Part shown: piece by piece, positions 35,042-42,091 of the stretch
Layout of the letters: each line of letters opens with the position of its first letter
How positions within the stretch are numbered: position 1 is the stretch's first letter
Assembly: GCF_004005965.1 (NCBI RefSeq)
Contig: NZ_SACY01000003.1
Span: 124,001 to 188,000, forward strand
Direction: 5' to 3'
From: Sandaracinomonas limnophila
Lineage (GTDB): Bacteria; Bacteroidota; Bacteroidia; Cytophagales; Spirosomataceae
Length of the DNA: 64,000 nt
The notes under the pieces: generated by a model
The model's database searches: none
What the model was told of the DNA's origin: nothing
The model's input: only the letters and a program-made list of their open reading frames with translations
Translations under genes and position numbers: made by a program

Positions 35042-36187
35042 ATGTCGAAAATTAAAGTTGGAATCGTAGGAACTGGATTTATTGGACCTGCGCATATTGA
35101 GGCCTTGAGAAGGCTCCCAAATGTTGAAGTTGCAGCACTTTGTGAGGTTACTATTGAATTAGCTGAAGCAAAGGCTAAGCAATTAGGAATTCCAAGATGG
35201 TACACATTTGATGAATTGTTGAAACAAGAAGATATTCAGTCGGTACATATTTGTACGCCAAATTTCTTACATTATTCCCAATCCAAAGCAGCTTTATTAG
35301 CTGGAAAGCACGTTGTTTGTGAAAAACCTTTGGCAAAAGATTTGCATGAAGCGGAAGAATTAGTTGCTTTAGCAAAGGAATCCGGTAAAGTGAATGCAGT
35401 TCACTTTAACTTGCGTTACTATCCATTAGTACGCCAAATGAAAACCATGCGTGAGAAAGGTGATTTGGGTGAAATTTACTCTATTATCGGATCTTACTTA
35501 CAAGATTGGTTGTTTTATGCAACAGATTATAACTGGCGTTTAGAACCAGACAAATCTGGCGATTCTCGTGCCATTGCAGATATTGGATCTCACTTAATGG
35601 ATATCATTGAGTACATTACTGGCTTGAAAACCACAGAGGTTATGGCTGATTTCAATACAGTTCACCCAATTCGTAAAAAACCGTTAAAACCAGTAGAAAC
35701 GTATTCAGGCAAAATGTTGAATCCGGAGGATTATGCGGATGTTCAAATCAATACAGAAGATACTGCACACGTTTTATTACGTTTCAGTAATGGAAATAAA
35801 GGAACTATCACTGTTTCACAAGTTTCTGCTGGAAGAAAAAATCAATTGAAATTAGAGATTTCAGGATCTAACAAAACATTTGCTTTTAACTCAGAAAGAC
35901 CAAATGAAGTTTGGATTGGAAACAGGGATCAGGCGAATCAAGTTTTGATGAAAGACCCTTCTTTGGTTTATCCAGAAGCAAGAGATATCATAACCTTCCC
36001 AGGAGGACACAACGAAGGCTTCCCTGACACTTCTAAACAATTATTTAAGGAAGTTTATGCAGCGATTGAAGCAGGTAAACAGCCAGAAAATCCAACTTTC
36101 CCAACATTTGCGGATGGATATCGTGAATTATTGATTTGCGAAAAAATCTTAGAAAGTACACGTAAACAAGCTTGGGTTAAAATTTAA
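35042..36187 (+). CDS. Gfo/Idh/MocA family oxidoreductase, second copy
   Basis: A 381-residue enzyme. The ATG at 35042 (MSKIKVGIVGTGFIGPAHIEAL) is clear; longer frames run back into the previous gene. GIVGTGFIGPAH is the dinucleotide motif, CEKPLAKDL the EKP motif, and AIADIGSHLMDIIEYITG the second active-site motif. It is only moderately similar to the preceding gene, so the two probably act on different intermediates. Confidence 0.93.
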   Translation: MSKIKVGIVGTGFIGPAHIEALRRLPNVEVAALCEVTIELAEAKAKQLGIPRWYTFDELLKQEDIQSVHICTPNFLHYSQSKAALLAGKHVVCEKPLAKDLHEAEELVALAKESGKVNAVHFNLRYYPLVRQMKTMREKGDLGEIYSIIGSYLQDWLFYATDYNWRLEPDKSGDSRAIADIGSHLMDIIEYITGLKTTEVMADFNTVHPIRKKPLKPVETYSGKMLNPEDYADVQINTEDTAHVLLRFSNGNKGTITVSQVSAGRKNQLKLEISGSNKTFAFNSERPNEVWIGNRDQANQVLMKDPSLVYPEARDIITFPGGHNEGFPDTSKQLFKEVYAAIEAGKQPENPTFPTFADGYRELLICEKILESTRKQAWVKI

Positions 36188-36201
36188 ACCTATTTTAAAA
36201 A

Positions 36202-37254
36202 ATGCAAACGATAAAAGGACCTGCTATATTTTTAGCACAGTTTATGGGCGACGAAGCCCCATTCAACTCATTAGACAGTATCTCTTCTTGGGTTGCAGAA
36301 AAAGGTTACAAAGGAATTCAGATTCCCTCATGGGATGCCCGTTGTATTGATTTACAAAAGGCAGCTGAATCAAAAACCTATTGCGATGAATTAAAGGGTA
36401 AATTAGCTGATAAGGGATTACAAATCACCGAACTTTCTACGCACTTACAAGGTCAATTGGTAGCAGTTAATCCTGCATACGATGAAAGTTTTGATGGTTT
36501 TGCTCCGGATTCAGTAAAAGGAAATCCAAAGGCAAGAACAGAATGGGCAGTTCAACAACTAAAATATGCAGCAAAGGCTTCTCAAAATCTAGGTTTAGAT
36601 GCACATGCGACTTTTTCAGGTGCCTTGATGTGGCATACGGTTTATCCTTGGCCTCAGCGTCCTGCGGGATTAGTTGAACAAGGATTTGCTGAATTAGCAA
36701 AAAGATGGTTACCAATCTTAAATTACTTCGATGAGTGCGGTGTAGATGTTTGTTATGAAATCCACCCAGGAGAAGATTTACATGACGGTGTAACATTTGA
36801 AATGTTTTTAGACCACGTTAAAGGTCACAAAAGAGCAAATCTTCTTTACGATCCATCTCACTTTGTGTTACAAGCAATGGATTATTTGCAATACATTGAT
36901 TTCTACCATGAACGCATCAAAATGTTCCATGTAAAAGATGCAGAATTTAATCCAACCGGGAAACAAGGTGTATATGGTGGATATCAGTCTTGGGTAAATC
37001 GTGCAGGTCGTTTCCGTTCATTGGGCGATGGCCAGGTAGATTTCAAAAGTATTTTCTCTAAATTAACTCAATACGGTTACAAGGGTTGGGCAGTTTTAGA
37101 ATGGGAATGCTGCATCAAAGATCCAGTACAAGGAGCTACTGAGGGAGCACCATTTATTGCAAGTCATATTATCAAAGCAACTGAAAAGGTATTTGATGAT
37201 TTTGCAGGAGGTGGTCCAGATGTAGAACTAAATAAACGTATTTTAGGAATATAA
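36202..37254 (+). CDS. Sugar phosphate isomerase/epimerase (TIM barrel)
   Basis: A 350-residue xylose-isomerase-like barrel without a signal peptide. Metal ligands are suggested by VCYEIHPGEDLHDG, LLYDPSHFVLQ, MFHVKDAEF and VLEWECC. Such proteins interconvert sugar or inositol intermediates and commonly lie with Gfo/Idh/MocA oxidoreductases. It closes the operon; a strong terminator follows. Confidence 0.9.
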   Translation: MQTIKGPAIFLAQFMGDEAPFNSLDSISSWVAEKGYKGIQIPSWDARCIDLQKAAESKTYCDELKGKLADKGLQITELSTHLQGQLVAVNPAYDESFDGFAPDSVKGNPKARTEWAVQQLKYAAKASQNLGLDAHATFSGALMWHTVYPWPQRPAGLVEQGFAELAKRWLPILNYFDECGVDVCYEIHPGEDLHDGVTFEMFLDHVKGHKRANLLYDPSHFVLQAMDYLQYIDFYHERIKMFHVKDAEFNPTGKQGVYGGYQSWVNRAGRFRSLGDGQVDFKSIFSKLTQYGYKGWAVLEWECCIKDPVQGATEGAPFIASHIIKATEKVFDDFAGGGPDVELNKRILGI

Positions 37255-37258
37255 TTTT

Positions 37259-37283
37259 AAAAGGGACTTCGGTCCCTTTTTTT
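37259..37283 (+). terminator. Terminator with UUCG tetraloop
   Basis: Stem AAAAGGGAC/GTCCCTTTT closed by the stable C(UUCG)G tetraloop and followed by more T. It ends the Gfo/Idh-isomerase operon five bases before the next ATG. Confidence 0.93.
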
Positions 37284-37287
37284 CTCT

Positions 37288-37854
37288 ATGGCATATTTTT
37301 TAGAAGAAACTTTCACAAAAATAGATTTTCAAAAAAATCGATTCCAAAAGGGTGAATATGAAAATTGTCGTTTTGATAATTGCAATTTTTATGAGGTTGA
37401 CCTTTCTAATTCTAAATTTATCGAATGCAATTTTAAAGATTGCAATTTAAGTTTGATAAAAATTAAAAATACGGCATTTCAAGATGTTGATTTTGAATCT
37501 TGTAAAATGTTGGGAATATTGTTTGAAACATGCAATTCGTTTGGATTGCAATTTAGTTTTTTTGAATCTTCACTTAAAAGTTCTTCTTTTTTTAAATTAA
37601 AAATAAATAAAACAATTTTTAAGAATTGTTCATTAGAAGAAGTTGATTTTACCTCTTGCGAATTAATGCAATCAAAATTTGAAAATTGTAATCTATTGGG
37701 GGCGAAATTTGAAGGTACAAACTTGGAAAAAGCAAATTTTGAAACTGCTTACAATTTCAGCATCAATCCAACTTCAAACAAGTTAAAAAATGCAATTTTC
37801 TCAAGTGGGAATTTAGAAGGCTTGTTAGATTTTATCAATATTCTGATAAAATAA
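37288..37854 (+). CDS. Pentapeptide repeat protein, Qnr-like
   Basis: A 188-residue right-handed beta-helix of A(D/N)LXX-type repeats: CRFDNCNFYEVDLSNSKFIE, FKDCNLSLIKIKNTAFQDVDF, CNLLGAKFEGTNLEKANFE. The end (YNFSINPTSNKLKNAIFSSGNLEGLLDF) matches a Qnr-like C-terminal cap. Qnr/MfpA proteins mimic DNA and protect gyrase; whether this one does is not known. The start lies five bases after the upstream terminator, so its promoter must overlap the end of the previous transcript. Confidence 0.85.
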   Translation: MAYFLEETFTKIDFQKNRFQKGEYENCRFDNCNFYEVDLSNSKFIECNFKDCNLSLIKIKNTAFQDVDFESCKMLGILFETCNSFGLQFSFFESSLKSSSFFKLKINKTIFKNCSLEEVDFTSCELMQSKFENCNLLGAKFEGTNLEKANFETAYNFSINPTSNKLKNAIFSSGNLEGLLDFINILIK

Positions 37855-37902
37855 AAATATATTTTTTGAGTTGTTTTTATTTAACCACTAAACATCTATA
37901 AA

Positions 37903-38349
37903 ATGGGATCCTATCACCAATCCTTATATCAAATTGTATTTGCAACAAAATACAGAGAACCTCTATTAACCAAAGAAAATCGAAATTATTTATTTAATTA
38001 TATTTCTGGAATTTTCCTAAAGCGAAAATGCCTGATATTTGAAATCAATGGTGTTGAAGACCACCTTCATATTCTTTCTACATTACACCCAAGTATTTCC
38101 CTTGCTGACCTGATTAAAGAAACAAAAAATGGAAGTAATTTTTTCATTAAAGAAAATAAATTATTCAATGGATTTTCAAATTGGCAAGAGGGTTATGGAG
38201 CATTTACCTATAATCAATCCGCTAAAAATAATTTAATAAAATATATTCAAAATCAAGAAATGCATCATAAAAGAGAAAACTCTTACAATGAACTATTGAG
38301 GATGCTAAAAGAACATCAAATTGATTTTGATTTGAAATACTTTGAATAA
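37903..38349 (+). CDS. Y1 (IS200-like / REP-associated) transposase
   Basis: A 148-residue HUH single-strand DNA transposase. The metal-binding HUH motif is H54-L-H56 in VEDHLHILS and the likely nucleophile is Y114 in KYIQNQEMHH. The family opening GSYHQSLYQIVFATKYREP is intact, so the gene looks functional. It lies alone, with no TnpB. A cluster of perfect palindromes follows within 12 bases, which fits REP-associated tyrosine transposases (RAYTs) that move short hairpin elements. Confidence 0.92.
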   Translation: MGSYHQSLYQIVFATKYREPLLTKENRNYLFNYISGIFLKRKCLIFEINGVEDHLHILSTLHPSISLADLIKETKNGSNFFIKENKLFNGFSNWQEGYGAFTYNQSAKNNLIKYIQNQEMHHKRENSYNELLRMLKEHQIDFDLKYFE

Positions 38350-38360
38350 TTTTCTATGAA

Positions 38361-38536
38361 CCACTTGCTAACGCAAGTGGCTAAGCAAGTATATCCCTTC
38401 GGGATATAGATATCATTTTAAGTCCGAAGGACTTTACTTGTATAACCCCTAGCGAAAGCTAGGGGCACTCACTGGACTCAAACTATATAAAGTCCGAAGG
38501 ACTTTACCTGGATAACCCCTAGCGAAAGCTAGGGGC
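38361..38536. repeat. Six palindromes including a 70-base-spaced direct repeat
   Basis: CCACTTGC-TAAC-GCAAGTGG (38361-38380) and TATATCCC-TTC-GGGATATA (38390-38408) are followed by a two-hairpin module present twice. The module is AAGTCC-GAA-GGACTT (38420 and 38490), then a short linker, then CCCCTAGCGAAAGCTAGGGG (38446-38465 and 38516-38535). Loops are GAA or GAAA. GCGAAAGC and GCGAAGC cores form unusually stable single-strand DNA hairpins, which suits a Y1 transposase. The last copy runs into the 3' end of the DoxX-like gene. Confidence 0.9.
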
Positions 38537-38953
38537 ATTGAAAACATACACAAAATACCCTGCCCCTAACAACACAACATTCTTCACAATATACTGCCCA
38601 ACTAAAGTCAAACTAAAAAAACTTGTCCAAGTTGTATTTGGCAATAATACAATCGGCATAAATGTAGTAATTAGATGAAAAATTAATGTATAAAACGCAA
38701 TTTTAGTTAAAGAAGGAAATAACCAAATGAGTCCTAACACGCATTCAAAAACTCCCAAACATATTACAAATTGCGAAGGGCTCATCAACCCAGATAAGGT
38801 CACATTGAACAAGTCAGACACCAAACCTTCTGCTGGTGAAGTCCCCAAAATCTTCAAAAATCCAAACCAAACATACACTAAAGCAATCATCATTCGATTT
38901 ATCCATGATGCCGTTTGCAACATTTTCAAATAATCTTTTTTTATAGCTACCAT
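38519..38953 (-). CDS. DoxX-like / DUF417-like membrane protein, 3' end formed by a repeat
   Basis: A 144-residue protein with four membrane helices (ALVYVWFGFLKILG, QFVICLGVFECVLGLIWLFP, FYTLIFHLITTFMPIVLLP, YIVKNVVLLGAGYFVYVF). It is of the DoxX/YkgB type, whose role in redox or membrane homeostasis is loose. The last residues A-P-S-F-R and the TAG stop are read from the palindrome CCCCTAGCGAAAGCTAGGGG, so a mobile hairpin element has replaced the native end. It follows the haloperoxidase gene in the same direction. Confidence 0.75.
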   Translation of the reverse strand: MVAIKKDYLKMLQTASWINRMMIALVYVWFGFLKILGTSPAEGLVSDLFNVTLSGLMSPSQFVICLGVFECVLGLIWLFPSLTKIAFYTLIFHLITTFMPIVLLPNTTWTSFFSLTLVGQYIVKNVVLLGAGYFVYVFNAPSFR

Positions 38954-38960
38954 ATCCTTA

Positions 38961-38988
38961 AACTTTTACCATTTAACTTTTAACTTTT
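38961..38988. repeat. Heptanucleotide repeat AACTTTT
   Basis: Units AACTTTT, ACCATTT, AACTTTT, AACTTTT with a 7-base period, in the 51-base spacer between the haloperoxidase gene and the DoxX-like gene. It is the weakest array of its class. Confidence 0.55.
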
Positions 38989-39004
38989 CACTTAGTATTT
39001 ATCT

Positions 39005-40567
39005 TTATTCGTCCAACTTAGCTCTAGTTACAGAATAACTACCTATGTTTTTTCCATGTTCTCTTCCCATAGTACAATCAGCTCTAAAATGGATTAAACC
39101 ATAAACACGAGAATCCGAAGCATCTTGCGCATAATTATTAAACAAATCTGCTTTTTCAGGGAAAAAATAATTCATGACAGTTGCTCCAGCAAAAGAAAAT
39201 GTAGAGTGTCCGGAAGTATAACTTGGAAAATTAGGTAAACCTACTGAAGTTTTTAAACCGTATTGTTGTGGGCGAGGACTGTAATAAAAATATTTTGTTT
39301 CCCAACATCCAATTCCAGCATCCATTAAAGCCGTACCAATAAAGGCTAATACTCGCGCCATTTTAATTTCTGAATATTTAGCAGCTAATGCCTCATTTGC
39401 TGCTATCCGATGCCAATGTCCAGGTGGCGTGTAAGAACCAGGACCATCTGCCCAATAATTTGCAATTCGAGCCTGTTCACGTGTTTGATTTTTTTGAATG
39501 GATTGTAGCTCCTCTAAATCTTTTTGAAATTCTGCAGAACCATCCACATAAGGTTTTGCTGGTCTAATTTTCTCCAATGTTACTCGATCAAAATTCCAAG
39601 TTTTTACCGCTCCATAATTTGGTAACATTGGTGGACGAATAGGAGACTCTTGAGAAGCCCATGGATTATTAATTCCAGTAGCCTTCGCATGCTCAACCAA
39701 TCCAGGCACCAAGGCTTGATTATTTGCGGATCCCATTCCATCTGTTTTAGCGCGCCCCATTACCTTGGTTGCTACATCTGCACCTAATTTTAAGCCGGCT
39801 GACACATCAGAGGTAACATTTTTACCAGCCCAAATACCAATGTTTTTTGCTTCATCTAATTTAGACTTCAAATAGTCCGCTTCTCCAGGAAACATAGCTA
39901 ATAAAATCTGATAGGAAGCCTGAGCTACTACGGCCTCTTCGGATGGATAGGCAGGTAAGGTAGAAACAGGTAATAAAGGTTTAATTTGTGTATCAACTGT
40001 ATAGGCAGCGGGACGATTATACGTATATTTTGCCTTCCAAGTTGTTATCAAAGCATCATATTGGGCAACGCTTAAATAGGCCAAGGCACGAGCAGTATAA
40101 GGTGGATTTGCAAACGGGAACATGGGGTCTGCCTTAGGATTTGCTGCATCTGGAACCGGATAAACACCATTTGCATTCGCTGCCGGTGGCAAATTATAGA
40201 GTGCAGCCAATTCTCTTGCAATTTCATTCCAACGATATACCGCCCCAGCACCCCAATAATTTACAGCTTGGGACTGTTCCGGACTTAATTTTCCTACAAC
40301 ATTATTTTTCAAGGAATCTAATTCCTTCAAATAGCTTGCATCCTTTACATCCAATGGCTTTGAAACAGTAATTTCTGAACCATTTGCCAAAACAAAAGTC
40401 TTCCAATTACCTCCAGATTCATTTAATGATGCAGGCAAATATGGCTCAGCAACCGTTTCTAACTCTAATTTTGTACAAGACTGAAGTAAGAGATAGGATG
40501 TAAGAAGTAAAAGGTATGAGGGGATAAGGGATAATATATTTTTATATTTTTTATTTAATATTTTCAT
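39005..40567 (-). CDS. Vanadium-dependent haloperoxidase / PAP2-type phosphatase, lipoprotein
   Basis: A 520-residue lipoprotein with the lipobox Leu-Gln-Ser-Cys at C31. The C-terminal half is an acid-phosphatase/haloperoxidase fold: KYFYYSPRP (K-x6-RP), PSYTSGHSTFSFAGA and SRVYGLIHFRADC (SR-x5-H). These residues hold vanadate in haloperoxidases or phosphate in PAP2 enzymes. The signal peptide hydrophobic core is coded by period-7 repeat DNA and has a 7-residue period (SYLLLLT, SYLLLQS). It starts 2 bases after the outer-membrane protein gene, which may be its partner. Which of the two activities it has is unknown. Confidence 0.88.
   Translation of the reverse strand: MKILNKKYKNILSLIPSYLLLLTSYLLLQSCTKLELETVAEPYLPASLNESGGNWKTFVLANGSEITVSKPLDVKDASYLKELDSLKNNVVGKLSPEQSQAVNYWGAGAVYRWNEIARELAALYNLPPAANANGVYPVPDAANPKADPMFPFANPPYTARALAYLSVAQYDALITTWKAKYTYNRPAAYTVDTQIKPLLPVSTLPAYPSEEAVVAQASYQILLAMFPGEADYLKSKLDEAKNIGIWAGKNVTSDVSAGLKLGADVATKVMGRAKTDGMGSANNQALVPGLVEHAKATGINNPWASQESPIRPPMLPNYGAVKTWNFDRVTLEKIRPAKPYVDGSAEFQKDLEELQSIQKNQTREQARIANYWADGPGSYTPPGHWHRIAANEALAAKYSEIKMARVLAFIGTALMDAGIGCWETKYFYYSPRPQQYGLKTSVGLPNFPSYTSGHSTFSFAGATVMNYFFPEKADLFNNYAQDASDSRVYGLIHFRADCTMGREHGKNIGSYSVTRAKLDE
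40486..40534 (-). repeat. Degenerate heptanucleotide repeat coding a signal peptide
   Basis: Plus-strand units GTAAGAG, ATAGGAT, GTAAGAA, GTAAAAG, GTATGAG, GGGATAA, GGGATAA: seven 7-mers. On the minus strand they encode the hydrophobic core of the haloperoxidase lipoprotein signal. The size (49 bases) equals that of the array in the coaE fusion. Confidence 0.72.
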
Positions 40568-40569
40568 GA

Positions 40570-41463
40570 CTATTTCAGTAAAGTAAATTGATATAAAAGT
40601 CCTACAGAATAGGTGGTCATTTGCGCAGTATTAACACCCTGAAGTACATGTTGAATTCGAGCATTAACTCCTATATTCTTTGGTTGATATTTTCCATAAA
40701 TTCCCACACTTGTCATCATCGTTTTGTTAGTTGGGAATGGCATATCATTCCTTCGCATATTATCACCCGATACGCATGCAAAGTGATCAACATACAATTC
40801 AACCTGGTTATCCCATTTCAGATAACCTACCTTAAAACTAGCCTCCATTGCATCAGGAACATCTGCTGTTGCGGTATTGATCATTGTAATTCCATTCAAA
40901 TACGAATCACGATCTAATTTACTTACACCACGAAGGTGGTAACCAACAAGTGCATTGGTATAAAACTTTGTATTTGGAATTTGATAGGTAAGCATTCCAC
41001 GAACTTGTAAATCTGTAGCCTTATTACCAATTGATAAAGGCATGAATTCCGAAACATAATTGGAAACTGGAACAGTTATACCACCAACAAATTGAGAATT
41101 AAGTCCTTTAGAAATTTGAACTTTTTGTTTTACCCAAATTCCTGCATCCTGAATACCCTTCTGTCCTAACAAATTCCCAGCACTTGCATTTGTTTGCACA
41201 TAAGGAATAGAAGCAATTAGATTGGTATTATCTTTAAGGCCATAAGCAGCCATTAACATGTAAGATTGGGTTGAAACAGTACCCAAATTTTGATTATCAC
41301 GAAATAAGGTATTTTCCCAATACTGATTCCAAGATGTATTTGAATAGATTACTGCAGCACAAATATCCTTTTTAGCCATATAAACATGGTCATTAGGCAT
41401 TTGCGCTATGATTTGATTTCCTAAACCTACAAACAGGAATAGGAAAAAGCATAGCTTTTTCAT
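40570..41463 (-). CDS. Outer-membrane beta-barrel protein (phenol MetA-like transporter group)
   Basis: A 297-residue secreted protein with a signal peptide ending QIIAQ. Alternating strands (LMAAYGLKDNTNLIASIPYVQ, QFVGGITVPVSN, YTNALVGYHLRG, YSVGLLYQFTLLK) indicate a monomeric barrel like the MetA/phenol-degradation 'transporter' family. It probably lets small molecules through or serves as an assembly partner for the haloperoxidase, with which it forms an operon. Assignment is by general pattern only. Confidence 0.7.
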   Translation of the reverse strand: MKKLCFFLFLFVGLGNQIIAQMPNDHVYMAKKDICAAVIYSNTSWNQYWENTLFRDNQNLGTVSTQSYMLMAAYGLKDNTNLIASIPYVQTNASAGNLLGQKGIQDAGIWVKQKVQISKGLNSQFVGGITVPVSNYVSEFMPLSIGNKATDLQVRGMLTYQIPNTKFYTNALVGYHLRGVSKLDRDSYLNGITMINTATADVPDAMEASFKVGYLKWDNQVELYVDHFACVSGDNMRRNDMPFPTNKTMMTSVGIYGKYQPKNIGVNARIQHVLQGVNTAQMTTYSVGLLYQFTLLK

Positions 41464-41495
41464 TACTTATTAATTTAATTGATTACAAAAAGTTT

Positions 41496-41519
41496 ACAAT
41501 TCCACATATGCAGAATTGT
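41496..41519. promoter_or_regulatory. Inverted repeat ACAATTC-N10-GAATTGT
   Basis: Seven-base perfect arms around CACATATGCA in the 78-base spacer ahead of the outer-membrane protein gene. It may be an operator or a weak hairpin between transcripts; no T-run follows either arm. Confidence 0.3.
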
Positions 41520-41541
41520 TTACATAAGAATGTCAAAAAAA

Positions 41542-42069
41542 TTAACAAAACTTTGGAGGTGAAAATAATTCAGAAGAATACGAAGATAACGCATTCAGAG
41601 GTGTAAAAAAGTTTACATTGGGTTGTGACCAATCCATGATGTACACAACAAATGTTTGATTGGAGTCACAGTATTCTTTAATCAGTAAATTTATTAAACT
41701 AGATTTGGAATGGTCATGTTTAGGAGAATTATTTTGCAAATGTTGATCAACCATTTCTGCTAACTCTAAAAAACTTTCTCGAGCGGAGTGATTGGCAACC
41801 ATCGTTGTATAAAGCGTATCCCCTTCCATTTTCTGTTCTACCATTTGGTAAAAATCATCTCCTTTCTGGACAGAACCTTCTATTTTTTTGGGCTCCTCCC
41901 AGTTTTGAGAATAAGGCAAAGAAATTGGTAATTTTACGACAACTTTATCCAATTGAGCAATTTCTTCAGATGAAATTTCTTCACTCGATTGATTTAAGAA
42001 TTGTAAAGCAAATCCCCCTGCTTGGTAAAGCAAAACTGTAATCAATAAAAGGGCTGCTAATTTTTTCAT
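41542..42069 (-). CDS. Hypothetical exported protein
   Basis: A 175-residue protein. The ATG at 42069 (MKKLAALLLITVLLYQAGGFAL) gives a membrane or signal segment; the upstream ATG at 42102 lies inside dnaG. The rest is polar and acidic with the pattern HSARESFLELAEMVDQHLQN. No Cys pair or known motif is seen apart from the closing SPPKFC. I do not recognise it. It follows dnaG in the same direction with a small overlap of control regions. Confidence 0.6.
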   Translation of the reverse strand: MKKLAALLLITVLLYQAGGFALQFLNQSSEEISSEEIAQLDKVVVKLPISLPYSQNWEEPKKIEGSVQKGDDFYQMVEQKMEGDTLYTTMVANHSARESFLELAEMVDQHLQNNSPKHDHSKSSLINLLIKEYCDSNQTFVVYIMDWSQPNVNFFTPLNALSSYSSELFSPPKFC

Positions 42070-42091
42070 AAATGCTTGGGGACAAAAATAT

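Larger units (their letters stand above)
37903..38536 (+). mobile_element. Y1 transposase with downstream palindrome cluster (RAYT/REPIN-like unit)
   Basis: The transposase gene plus the six hairpins after it are taken as one unit because REP-associated transposases are usually flanked by the hairpins they act on. The limits are inferred; no target duplication is expected for this family. The left edge may lie further upstream. Confidence 0.5.

Noticed and set aside
37903-38349. Full IS605 element with TnpB
   Set aside because: No TnpB or guide RNA region is present nearby; only the Y1 gene and hairpins are seen.
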